Part shown: piece by piece, positions 36,211-43,856 of the stretch | Layout: each line of letters begins with the position of its first letter | Position numbering within the stretch: the first letter of the stretch is position 1 | Assembly: GCA_021787035.1 (NCBI GenBank) | Contig: JAJYMM010000173.1 | Coordinates: 22,430-86,429, forward strand | DNA from: Actinomycetes bacterium | Lineage (GTDB): Bacteria > Actinomycetota > Acidimicrobiia > Acidimicrobiales > Palsa-688 | Length of the DNA: 64,000 nucleotides | Direction: 5' to 3' | The notes under the pieces: generated by a model | Databases searched by the model: none | Told to the model about the DNA's origin: nothing | The model's input: the letters and a program-made list of their open reading frames with translations, nothing else | Program-made: the position numbers and the translations under genes

Positions 36211-38132
36211 GTTTTAGGAAGCCCTCCGCCCAGTCTGCTGTCGGGGTAGCCCCGGATGTCGACTATTTGGGCGTCGACGACCCTGAACACTTGGTACACG
36301 AGTTGTGGCGGCGCGGGGCGGGCACCTTCAGCTTGCAGGGCGACGCTGAGCCCGAGGACCACAGCGTCACCGTACACCTGGACGCTCTCCACGGTGGCGA
36401 CGGTGCCCTCCGCCAAGAGCCGCCTGTACCAGTTGAGGACCTGCGCCTTGTTGGTGCAGTCCCCGGTCCAGTGGACTTCGGGGTGCAGGAGCGACCCGAG
36501 AAGGTCGAGGTCGCGGTCGCGGTGGGCCACTTCGAGGTGCCGGGCCATGTCGGCCATGACACCGCTGCCGATAGAAATAGGCGCCTCGCTCGGTTCACCG
36601 AGCGCCTTCTCGACCGGGTTGTCAGGGGTGATCCCATAGCTGCGGAGGAGGCTCGCAACCTCGGTGCTGGGTGGCTTCTCCGAGATCCACACGTCTTCTC
36701 GGGAGGCACCGGCTTCGATCAGCACCCTTACCGTCTCGACCCAATCACCCGGCTTCCCGGCCCGTTCACCGCTGCCCACGGTCGCAAATGCCAGCGGCGT
36801 GCTATCGAACCTGCCGTCGCGCCCGTGGACGTCAGCTCCAGCACCGAGGAGCACCCGGACCACCTCAGCGTTGCCATGGTAGGCGGCGTTGTGCAACGGT
36901 TGATCGCCGAACCTCCGGGCATCGAGGGGGAAGCCGAGGGAGGCCATGAGCGCGACCGCCTCGGGCCGGGGGCGCCCGGCGGCGGCGACGATGACTGCCC
37001 GGTCCTGTTCAGTCATCCGCTCCAGCAGGTCGGGATGTTCCGCCAGCAGCCGCTCTGCTGCCTCGCGATCGGCCTTGAAACATGCCCCGATGAACTGATC
37101 GATGTCACTGACCTCGTCGGCGGCACCGAGGGCTTGCAACCGGGCCGCGATGTCGTCCTTGCCGGCCCGGACCGCCAGACGAAGAACCGGCACACCATCC
37201 TCGTCGGTGACGTTCGGGTCCGCTCCAGCATCCAGGAGCTTGGCCACAACCGGCAGGGAGGCAAGCGTCGCGGCGTCGGGTAGCGCTTCGGTCGCGTCTT
37301 TTGCTGCGTCAACCCCGCCCGCTTCGAGAGCTTCCAGGAGCAGCTCTAGCGCCACCTCGTCGTCATTTAGCACCGCGGCGCCGAGAGCCCAGGTCCCGGT
37401 CACCCGTGCACCATGGGCGAGCAGCAGCCGCAGGCATCGATGGTCGCCATGCCCCATGGCCTCGCCGATAGGTTGGCCGGGGTTGGGGTTCGCGCCGCGG
37501 CTCAGCAAAACGTCGGTGACTTCAGGATTGTTGGCTTCTACCGATCCCTTCAGAGCTGAACGGTAGCGGGCCCGGCCGCCGTCGTTGGTGTTCGGGCTGG
37601 CGCCGGCGTCGAGCAGGAGACGGGCCACCTCGGCCAGCCCGGAGGCTCGCTCGGGGTGGATCTGGTGCCACCTGGAATAGCAGGCGTACAGCAATGGGGG
37701 CCAGCCGCGCTCGTCGTCGATGGCCACTGCGGCCCCCGGGTCAACGGACAGCGCCTCACGTACCGCCTCGGCGTCGCCCAGCACCGTCGCAGCGTGCAGG
37801 TCGCGGCGGGCGATGGCAGGATTGGCCCTGAACATGTCAGCGGCCTGCCGCCCGCCGTCGAGCGAGGCGGTCAGAAAGGCTGACAGCTCTCGGTGCATAG
37901 TCGTCTGGGCCGCGACCGCTGCCTTGAGTAGGGGCCAGCTCCCGAAGCCCAGCTCGCGGGCGATCACCAACTGAGCGGCGGCCAGCGGCACTTCTCCGCG
38001 CCGTGACATCGGGTGATGGTGCTGGAAGCGCTCCAACGCAGCGGGATCGCCCCGCCGGGCCAAGGCGCGCAACTCCTTTGCCCGGCGGCGCAATTGGTCG
38101 AGATCGGGGCGTTCGGGGAGTGCTTCGGACAT
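36204..38132 (-). CDS. Ankyrin-repeat protein with C-terminal SnoaL/NTF2-like domain
   Basis: A 642-residue cytoplasmic protein. About the first 95 residues are an actinobacterial helical segment (DLDQLRRRAKELRALARRGD). Ankyrin repeats follow (VARLLLDAGASPNTNDGG, VTDVLLSRGANPNPGQPIGE, VAKLLDAGADPNVTDEDG, VVRVLLGAGADVHGRDG). The last 130 residues (LEVAHRDRDLDLLGSLLHPE, VHWTGDCTNKAQVLNWYRRL) form a SnoaL-like domain of the kind that ends some ECF sigma factors. A protein-interaction role is likely; the partner is unknown. The gene is long and undamaged. Confidence 0.9.
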   Translation of the reverse strand: MSEALPERPDLDQLRRRAKELRALARRGDPAALERFQHHHPMSRRGEVPLAAAQLVIARELGFGSWPLLKAAVAAQTTMHRELSAFLTASLDGGRQAADMFRANPAIARRDLHAATVLGDAEAVREALSVDPGAAVAIDDERGWPPLLYACYSRWHQIHPERASGLAEVARLLLDAGASPNTNDGGRARYRSALKGSVEANNPEVTDVLLSRGANPNPGQPIGEAMGHGDHRCLRLLLAHGARVTGTWALGAAVLNDDEVALELLLEALEAGGVDAAKDATEALPDAATLASLPVVAKLLDAGADPNVTDEDGVPVLRLAVRAGKDDIAARLQALGAADEVSDIDQFIGACFKADREAAERLLAEHPDLLERMTEQDRAVIVAAAGRPRPEAVALMASLGFPLDARRFGDQPLHNAAYHGNAEVVRVLLGAGADVHGRDGRFDSTPLAFATVGSGERAGKPGDWVETVRVLIEAGASREDVWISEKPPSTEVASLLRSYGITPDNPVEKALGEPSEAPISIGSGVMADMARHLEVAHRDRDLDLLGSLLHPEVHWTGDCTNKAQVLNWYRRLLAEGTVATVESVQVYGDAVVLGLSVALQAEGARPAPPQLVYQVFRVVDAQIVDIRGYPDSRLGGGLPKTC

Positions 38133-38317
38133 GGCGTCTCCCTCCTTCGCCTGCGGCCCGCTCGTCAGGCTGAGGAAGAGCCAACAGCCACGGGGTTCGT
38201 ACTCCTCAGAGGCGGACTCAGTCCTTCCCGCGGGCCCGGCGGCGCCCTCCGAGCGCCGCCAAAACTTTAGCTGAGGGCGCCCGGCGCGGTACCCGATTCA
38301 AGGGATCCAGCCCTTGG

Positions 38318-38333
38318 TAATACCATGGTATTA
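38318..38333. promoter_or_regulatory. 16-bp perfect palindrome, possible operator
   Basis: TAATACCATGGTATTA is its own reverse complement and AT-rich against the GC-rich background. It lies upstream of the ankyrin gene and before the 155-bp repeat. No regulator is assigned. Confidence 0.5.
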
Positions 38334-38398
38334 GCCTCCCAAGGTAGGATGAGAATATCGGGTCGAGAAGAGGAGCCGAGCCAGGCCACTCGTCCCCG

Positions 38399-38708
38399 TA
38401 CCCGACAGCAGGGGAGCACTGCTCGGCGCGTTCTGCGCCCGTATGAAGGCGGAGAGCATTCACGGACCGAGCGGTCATCCGATCGGGCCCTGCGCTCTCC
38501 TCGGGGCATAAACGGGTGATTTGTTCGTTAATGCCAGACGGGCCCGCGAGGCATACCCGACAGCAGGGGAGCACTGCTCCGCGCGTTCTGCGCCCGTATG
38601 AAGGCGGAGAGCATTCACGGACCGAGCGGTCATCCGATCGGGCCCTGCGCTCTCCTCGGGGCATAAACGGGTGATTTGTTCGTTAATGCCAGACGGGCCC
38701 GCGAGGAG
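38399..38708. repeat. 155-bp tandem duplication with one mismatch
   Basis: Copies at 38399-38553 and 38554-38708 differ at one base (CTCGGC versus CTCCGC). It fills the gap between the ankyrin and DinB genes; the unit carries no recognised gene, and the second copy ends about 50 bp before the DinB start. Confidence 0.97.
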
Positions 38709-38760
38709 CGCCGATTTGGCGATCTGGCTCTGAGCACGTACGATCCGCTAGAACGTCCGC

Positions 38761-39306
38761 GTGACGAGCATCTTCGCTAAGAGCCTTGCGAGTACCTTCG
38801 ATATCGCGCTGCGGCTGATGGAGGCGGCTCTGGCCGACTGCACCGACGAACTGTGGCGCACCGACCTATGGCCGGACGAGGCACGCACGGCTCCGACGCC
38901 AAACGGTGGCCTCCACGGCTCGGCCCCCTGGTTCCTCGGCTACCACGCCTTGTCATGCCTCGATTACGACCTGACAGGAGACTTCGAGCCTTGGGCACCG
39001 CCTCAGCCATTTGACGACAACACCTACGGCTTTCCGAACCGTATATTCACCCGGCCAGAGCTGCTCGGGTACGTCGATTGGTGCCGCGGCCGGGTCCGTC
39101 AGACCCTTGACACCCTTACCGAGGAGTTAGCCGCTCGGCCGCTCCCCAGCACCCATCGGTATCAGGGTATGGCCTTTGGCGTGATCGTCGGCAACGTCCC
39201 AGGTCACGTCGTCGAGCACGCGGCACAGATCCGGCAGTTCCTCACCGCCGCCGGCGTCAAGGTGAGACCCATGCCTGGAGACCGAGGCTACACGGCTGGC
39301 ACCTGA
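38761..39306 (+). CDS. DinB-family protein
   Basis: A 181-residue four-helix DinB-like protein with GTG start (VTSIFAKSLASTFDIALRLM). Histidines in APWFLGYHALSCLDY and GNVPGHVVEHAAQIRQFL are placed as the metal-binding His triad of the family. DinB-fold enzymes are often thiol-dependent (for example on mycothiol); the reaction is unknown here. Confidence 0.85.
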   Translation: MTSIFAKSLASTFDIALRLMEAALADCTDELWRTDLWPDEARTAPTPNGGLHGSAPWFLGYHALSCLDYDLTGDFEPWAPPQPFDDNTYGFPNRIFTRPELLGYVDWCRGRVRQTLDTLTEELAARPLPSTHRYQGMAFGVIVGNVPGHVVEHAAQIRQFLTAAGVKVRPMPGDRGYTAGT

Positions 39307-39370
39307 CCCCGCCCCGGCGGTCGAGCCCTCATTGCAGAGAAAACCTGGTGTTGGCCCTCCTCTTCGCCCC

Positions 39371-39700
39371 CTATGGCACCGGCCAGCAGATCTCGGTCTG
39401 CCAGTTGGTGTTGTCAGGGGTGCCGGCGTCCGTCACCAGGTAGTGCTCTCTGACCGGTCCGGTGCGCAGTTCGTCGGTGGCGGCGAGATGGGCACCAAGG
39501 GAGGCGTAGGTGAGGTCGATGGTGGAGTGGAGTCCGTGGTGGGACCGCGACGGCGAAGGTGCCCCCGGGGACGACCACGGAGCCCGGTCGGGGTTCGTTT
39601 CGTCCTCCAGGTCGTGCTTGAGCTGGAGCCTTCGGGCCGCCTTGGTAGTGCTCGACCAAGGCCCGCTCCCCCGAGATCTCCGAGTTCACGAACCGTCGCT
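39371..39700 (-). pseudogene. MerR/GyrI-like regulator C-terminal remnant, frameshifted
   Basis: Frame one carries VVVPGGTFAVAV; after a one-base shift frame two carries HHGLHSTIDLTYASLGAHLA and GPVREHYLVTDAG, ending TNWQTEICWPVP. Together these match the effector-binding GyrI-like domain of MerR-type regulators. The DNA-binding end is missing. Confidence 0.75.
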
Positions 39701-39741
39701 CGGCCCTCGAGATCTCCGAGTTCACGAACCGTCGCTCGGCC
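39672..39741. repeat. 36-bp tandem duplication at the sigma-factor 3' end
   Basis: Copies at 39672-39707 and 39708-39741 (the second slightly shorter). The unit includes the last codons and stop of the sigma gene. Confidence 0.93.
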
Positions 39742-40912
39742 ACAACTCTGACAGCCGGCGGGCCAGGAACCGGCGTTCCGAGTCGGTGACCGCAAGCCGC
39801 AGCGCCCGCTCGAACGCCTGCCGGGCCTCGTCGTCGCGGCCGAGACGGCGCAGCAGCTCGGCCCGTGTGGAGTGGAAGTAGCGGTAGTCGCCGAGGTCGA
39901 GCGACTCGACCAACTCGAGCGCTCGTCCGGCCGAGCCTGCCTCGGCTATGGCCACCGCCCGGTTGAGGGCGACGACCGGCGAGCCGGTGAGACGCTCAAG
40001 GTGCTCGTAGAGGACCGTGACCTCGTCCCAGTCGATGTTCTCGTCGGCCTGGAGCGAGGCGATGGCTGCTTGGATCACGTAGGGACCGGCTGTCGGTCGC
40101 AGGGCGAGCGCCCGGCCGAGCGCGGATCGGCCGGCGTCGATCTTTGCCCGGTCGTAGCGTGAACGGTCCTGATAGGCCAACGGGACCAGCTCGCCTGCCA
40201 CCACACGGGCCTCGCGGCGCGAGTCGTGGAGCAACATCAGCGCCAGCAGCCCGTAGATTTCCGGCTCGTCGGTCATCAGTTCGGCCAGCAGCCGTCCGAG
40301 CCGGATCGCCTCGGAGGCGAGATCGCCCCGGTCGGTGTAGCCCTCGTTGAAGATCAGGTAGACGACCGCCAGCACCGCCGACAACCGGTCCGGCAGGAGC
40401 CGGTCAGCGGGGACGGCAAAGGGGATCCCCGCCGCCTTGATCTTGGCCTTGGCCCGAGAGAGCCGCCGTTTCATCGTCTCTTCGGGCACGAGGAAGCCCC
40501 GGGCGATCTCTCTAGTGCTGAGACCGCCCAGCGCTCGGAGCGTCAATGCCACCTGGGCCTCTGTGGCCAGCGCCGGGTGGCAGCAGGTGAAGATCAGTTT
40601 CAGGCGCTCGTCGGCGACCGTGCTGTCGTCGAGGTCGATCTCGTCCATGGTCACGGTCAGCCGATCGTTCCGGAGGAGCCGAGTCTTGTCCTCGAGGGTC
40701 CGCTCGCGCCGCAGGCCGTCGATCGCCCGGTTGCGCCCCGTGGTCACCAACCAGGCCACGGGGTACTGCGGCATCCCGTCACGCGGCCACCGCTCGGCCG
40801 CGACGGCGAAGGCCTCCTGCGCGGCTTCCTCGGCGAGGTCGAAGTCGCCGAGGAAGCCGACCAGGGACGCCAGGACACGGCCCCACTCGCGCCGGAAGAC
40901 CTCCTCGATCAG
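39722..40912 (-). CDS. ECF sigma factor with C-terminal TPR-like extension (ECF42-type)
   Basis: About 396 residues. Region 2 begins EEVFRREWGRVLASLVGFLG, with DLAEEAAQEAFAVAAERWP and AWLVTTGRNRAIDGLRRE; region 4 is ALGGLSTREIARGFLVPEET. A long C-terminal extension (about residues 190-396) is typical of ECF42 factors, which sit beside YCII/DGPF genes as here. No ATG, GTG or TTG precedes region 2 in frame; the likely start is a CTG at 40912 whose last two bases overlap the YCII stop (CTGA where ATGA is expected). Starting at the ATG at 40774 would delete region 2. Autoregulated with the YCII gene by inference. Confidence 0.85.
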   Translation of the reverse strand: MIEEVFRREWGRVLASLVGFLGDFDLAEEAAQEAFAVAAERWPRDGMPQYPVAWLVTTGRNRAIDGLRRERTLEDKTRLLRNDRLTVTMDEIDLDDSTVADERLKLIFTCCHPALATEAQVALTLRALGGLSTREIARGFLVPEETMKRRLSRAKAKIKAAGIPFAVPADRLLPDRLSAVLAVVYLIFNEGYTDRGDLASEAIRLGRLLAELMTDEPEIYGLLALMLLHDSRREARVVAGELVPLAYQDRSRYDRAKIDAGRSALGRALALRPTAGPYVIQAAIASLQADENIDWDEVTVLYEHLERLTGSPVVALNRAVAIAEAGSAGRALELVESLDLGDYRYFHSTRAELLRRLGRDDEARQAFERALRLAVTDSERRFLARRLSELWPSDGS

Positions 40913-41375
40913 AAGGCGTCCTCCGCCGGGATCACCACTAGGGGCCGGATCTCGACCGCACCACCGAGCCGGATCGCCGGGATCCGCTGGGCGAACTCCA
41001 ACGCCTCGTCCAGATCGGACGCGTCGAGCACGTAGTAGCCGCCGAGCACTTCCTTGGTATCCGCGAAGGGACCGTCGGTGATCAGGGTTTCCCCGAGGTT
41101 GTCACGAATGGTGGTCGCCGTCTCGGCGGGTTGCAGGTGCGCGCCGCCCAGGCAGCGTGGGTCGTCGCGCAGCGCCAGGTATGCGGCGTTCACCGGCCCA
41201 TAGTCCTCCGGGGAGAGCGCCTCGTCGCCGTCTCGGCGGGTTGCAGGTGCGCGCCGCCCAGGCAGCGTGGGTCGTCGCGCAGCGCCAGGTATGCGGCGTT
41301 CACCGGCCCATAGTCCTCCGGGGAGAGCGCCTCGTGGCTACCCGGCTTCGGGAAGATCAGCAGTGCGTACTTCAT
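40909..41375 (-). pseudogene. YCII-related (DGPF-domain) protein, frame broken by a 110-bp duplication
   Basis: Removing one 110-bp copy (41114-41333) gives a full-length protein: MKYALLIFPKPGSHEALSPE, LGGAHLQPAETATTI, and the family motif TDGPFADTKEVLGGYYVLDA. DGPF proteins are the constant neighbours of ECF42 sigma factors. Duplicated, the frame shifts in the middle and no full product is made. The start ATG at 41375 has an AGGAGG site. Confidence 0.9.
41114..41333. repeat. 110-bp exact tandem duplication (frame-breaking)
   Basis: Identical copies at 41114-41223 and 41224-41333 within the YCII gene. Confidence 0.97.
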
Positions 41376-41410
41376 GATGTGCCTCCTTGGGGATCATCTC
41401 TCGCCATCGA

Positions 41411-41437
41411 GACGAACAGGCGGCCCCCCTCGGGACA
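41411..41437 (-). promoter_or_regulatory. Candidate ECF-type promoter of the YCII-sigma operon
   Basis: On the minus strand TGTCCC and CGTC are separated by 17 bp, about 36 bp before the YCII ATG. The TGTC and CGTC elements resemble ECF promoters, so the sigma factor may drive its own operon. The -35 differs from the reported ECF42 consensus as I recall it. Confidence 0.4.
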
Positions 41438-41498
41438 GTGACCGTCGGAATTCTTCCAGAACCGACCGCGGTCCAGGCACGGACTCACTACCTATGCC

Positions 41499-41528
41499 TT
41501 GACAGATATATTTCCGTACAGACATACT
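41499..41528 (+). promoter_or_regulatory. Sigma-70-type promoter of the ArsR operon
   Basis: A perfect TTGACA (41499-41504) is followed after 18 bp by CATACT (41523-41528). Transcription would begin at or very near the ATG at 41535, so the ArsR mRNA is probably leaderless. Confidence 0.6.
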
Positions 41529-41534
41529 TATGGC

Positions 41535-41855
41535 ATGTCGCCTACTGCCACGATCGAGGTGATCGCCGAACCGACCCGGCGGCGGATCCTCGACGCCCTG
41601 TCCAGTGGCGAGCAGCCCGTCCAGGCTCTGGTCGAGCGTCTGGAGATGAGCCAGCCGGCGGTGTCGAAACAGCTCCGGGTGCTCCGCGACGCGGGGTTGG
41701 TCCAGGTCCGTGCCGAAGGCCAGCGGCGGATCTACCGGGTGTGCCCGGAACCGCTCATGGAGCTGGACCAGTGGCTCGAGCCCTACCGCCGGATGTGGCG
41801 CGAGAGCCTGGACCGCCTGGCCGACCACCTCGACCGCGACGATCCCTGGTCCTGA
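41535..41855 (+). CDS. ArsR-family transcriptional regulator
   Basis: A 106-residue winged-helix repressor: IEVIAEPTRRRILDALSSGE, then the recognition region LEMSQPAVSKQLRVLRDAGL and wing VRAEGQRRIYRV. No cysteine metal site is seen. It is followed 13 bp later by an SRPBCC gene, the standard ArsR-SRPBCC pair in actinobacteria, and should repress both genes. Confidence 0.93.
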   Translation: MSPTATIEVIAEPTRRRILDALSSGEQPVQALVERLEMSQPAVSKQLRVLRDAGLVQVRAEGQRRIYRVCPEPLMELDQWLEPYRRMWRESLDRLADHLDRDDPWS

Positions 41856-41868
41856 CAAGGAGGAAACG

Positions 41869-42387
41869 ATGAACGATGACGAGGCCACCCTGGTTCGTGC
41901 CGGCGAACGGCCGATCCTCCGCTTCCGCCGCCACCTCCGCCAGCCCGTCGAAGCGGTCTGGCGCGCTGTGACGGACCCGGTCGAGATGCGCTCGTGGTTC
42001 CCGACCCGGATCGAGATCGACGAGTGGAAGGTCGGCGCCACCATGACCCACCACTTCGACGGGCACGACATCGACCCCCTCCCCGGCGTCGTCGTGGAAT
42101 GGGACCCGCCCCACCGGGTGCGCTTCACCTGGGGCGACGACACCATCGGCTTCGACCTCACAGCGAGCCCCGATGGCGGCACGGTCTTCGTGCTGACCGA
42201 GGAACTGCGCGCCGACCACGTGGCCCGCAACGCCGCCGGATGGGAGGCCTGCCTGAACCACTTGGAGCAGCGGAGCGAAGACCAGGGCTGGCAGGAACGA
42301 TTCGAGCACTACGTGGCTATCTTCGAACCGGTCCTCGGCCACCAGGAAGGCCAACCCGCCGGCCACGGCCGCGACATGACGGACTGA
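41869..42387 (+). CDS. SRPBCC/AHSA1-like protein
   Basis: A 172-residue START-like domain: RHLRQPVEAVWRAVTDPVEM, WKVGATMTHHFDGHD, DGGTVFVLTEEL and GWEACLNHLEQ. These bind hydrophobic ligands or act as Aha1-like proteins. An AAGGAGGA site precedes the ATG. Paired with the ArsR regulator; intact, unlike two other SRPBCC remnants in the window. Confidence 0.92.
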   Translation: MNDDEATLVRAGERPILRFRRHLRQPVEAVWRAVTDPVEMRSWFPTRIEIDEWKVGATMTHHFDGHDIDPLPGVVVEWDPPHRVRFTWGDDTIGFDLTASPDGGTVFVLTEELRADHVARNAAGWEACLNHLEQRSEDQGWQERFEHYVAIFEPVLGHQEGQPAGHGRDMTD

Positions 42388-42573
42388 TCTTGGGTCCTAC
42401 AGGTCGCGAGCGCAGTCGGCTGCTCGAACCCACCTTCTTGCGCGACACCGTGATCGAACAGGCTTGCGGCCAGCCGGGCGGCGAGTCCTCCGCGGGGGCG
42501 CCGAATTGGCCGTCCGGTGCGCTGGGCGCCTGCTGGCCGGGATCAGGGTCCTTGACCTCGAAACCCCTGCGGG

Positions 42574-42768
42574 TCATCCATAGGGCTCGAACACACGGTC
42601 GCCGTCGCGCAGGTGGGGGGGTTGGCCTTCTTCCGCACCCGCAACCGGTCCAGTTCCGTCCAGTTCCTCTTGGAGCCTCGCCCGGTCGACGACTGACGGT
42701 CGCCCGGTTGTCGTGTCCCCGCCGGTCTCCCGCGCGGAAGGGTAGGTCGGCTCGTCCGGCACGGCCAC
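42574..42768 (-). pseudogene. DUF899-like N-terminal remnant with a 10-bp duplication
   Basis: VVDRARLQEELD in one frame continues as ELDRLRVRKKAN in another, matching the start of DUF899 thioredoxin-like proteins (VVDR...LRVREKA). The shift is caused by a head-to-tail repeat of GTCCAGTTCC (42648-42667). The rest of the gene is absent; 42388-42573 shows nothing else. Confidence 0.55.
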
Positions 42769-42774
42769 CTCCTC

Positions 42775-43266
42775 TTATTTCGACTCATCCGGTACATCGG
42801 CGTCCCCGGCCCGACGGCGGGGGCGGCGGTTGGCGAGGTACTCGGCGGGCATGCCCGGCCCGGGACGGACGGCGACCTCGGCGATCTCGACCGTCCCGCA
42901 GTTGGCGCACACGATCTCGGGGGCGACCGCACCGCCGCAGTCGGCGTGGTGGTAGAGGATCGGCGGGCCGTCGGGGCTCGACCAGCGGTCACCCCAGGCA
43001 GTTAGGGCGATCAACGCCGGTCCGAGATCGCGACCCTTGGCGGTGAGCACGTACTCGTACTGCTCGGGGCGCTCCCTGTACCGGCGGCGCTCCATGATCC
43101 CCGCCGCCACGAAGGCATCGAGGCGGGATGAGAGGACGTTGGTGGCGATGCCGAGGTTGTGCTGGAAGTCGCCGAAGCGGGTCACGCCCGCAAGCAAGGC
43201 GTCACGGATTATGAGCAGGCTCCACCGCTCGCCCACCACGTCGAGGGCCCGGGCGATCGAGCACAC
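42775..43266 (-). CDS. HxlR-family transcriptional regulator
   Basis: A 163-residue winged-helix regulator: IARALDVVGERWSLLIIRDA, RFGDFQHNLGIATNVLSSRL, and wing PEQYEYVLTAKGRDLGPAL, followed by a Cys-rich C-terminus (HADCGG, CANCGT) that could bind zinc. The GTG at 43266 leaves only a two-residue arm; an upstream stop near a run of five C suggests a single-base indel has removed the normal start (VTASGDDQ in the next frame). Confidence 0.87.
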   Translation of the reverse strand: MCSIARALDVVGERWSLLIIRDALLAGVTRFGDFQHNLGIATNVLSSRLDAFVAAGIMERRRYRERPEQYEYVLTAKGRDLGPALIALTAWGDRWSSPDGPPILYHHADCGGAVAPEIVCANCGTVEIAEVAVRPGPGMPAEYLANRRPRRRAGDADVPDESK

Positions 43267-43322
43267 CTGGTCGTCCCCCGCTGGCCGTCACGACATGGGC
43301 CGCTGTGGCCCGTGCTCAGGCT

Positions 43323-43640
43323 TCAGGCTTTCTTGCGGAGCCGGGCCGACCAAGCCGGCCGGCACAGGTGCGCCAGTGCTCCGAGGACATAGAGAAGCCT
43401 GACGTCGGCGACGAGCACGCTGCGCACCCCAAGCTCAACCATCTCGACGGCCTAGCCGACGGTGAGCGTCATCATCCCGCTCCCGGCTGACCGGTGGACC
43501 GGGACCCCTCGCGCCGTCGCCTCGTCGAGGACCGCGTCCAATGCTGCCGGTCGCTCGACCGAGGGCATCTCGACACGCCACTGCGTGCCGACGAGTAAGC
43601 GCAGCGACGACGAGGGCAGCTCCCCGTGATCGCCCGGCGG
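43323..43640 (-). pseudogene. Degenerate C-terminal fragment of an unidentified protein
   Basis: The frame reads LDAVLDEATARGVPVHRSAG, SGMMTLTVG, a stop, then VEMVELGVRSVLVADVRLLY, ending at LRKKA. The internal stop and abrupt start show decay. I cannot name the family. It lies just before the GH127 promoter. Confidence 0.4.
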
Positions 43641-43699
43641 GAGCCCGAGGGACTCGAAGACCCGGCCGGTCCCGACTGGTCCGGGTCGGGCCAGGCACC

Positions 43700-43728
43700 T
43701 TGCCCCCCTCGCGCCGTGTCGCTAAAAT
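43700..43728 (+). promoter_or_regulatory. Predicted promoter of the GH127-LacI operon
   Basis: TTGCCC (43700-43705) and TAAAAT (43723-43728) are 17 bp apart. The expected start near 43735 lies immediately before the LacI-type operator at 43741. Confidence 0.6.
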
Positions 43729-43740
43729 CCCGAAAGCAAG

Positions 43741-43754
43741 CGAAATCGTTTTCG
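43741..43754. promoter_or_regulatory. LacI operator, CGAAATCGTTTTCG
   Basis: Near-palindrome with CGAAA and TTTCG arms, directly downstream of the GH127 promoter. The same sequence with one base changed (CGAAACCGTTTTCG) occurs at 50391-50404 before the binding-protein gene. Confidence 0.75.
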
Positions 43755-43856
43755 CTCGACCACGGGCGTGGCGTCACCGCGGCAGTCTTTGCCGTGGCGG
43801 CCATCGGCGGGTCGGCGACGACCAGCCGCGTCGAGGCGGCGAGAAGGGATTCCGCC

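Noticed and set aside
36105..37283. A 392-codon frame opposite the ankyrin gene
   Set aside because: Shadow of the ankyrin repeats; no recognised motif.
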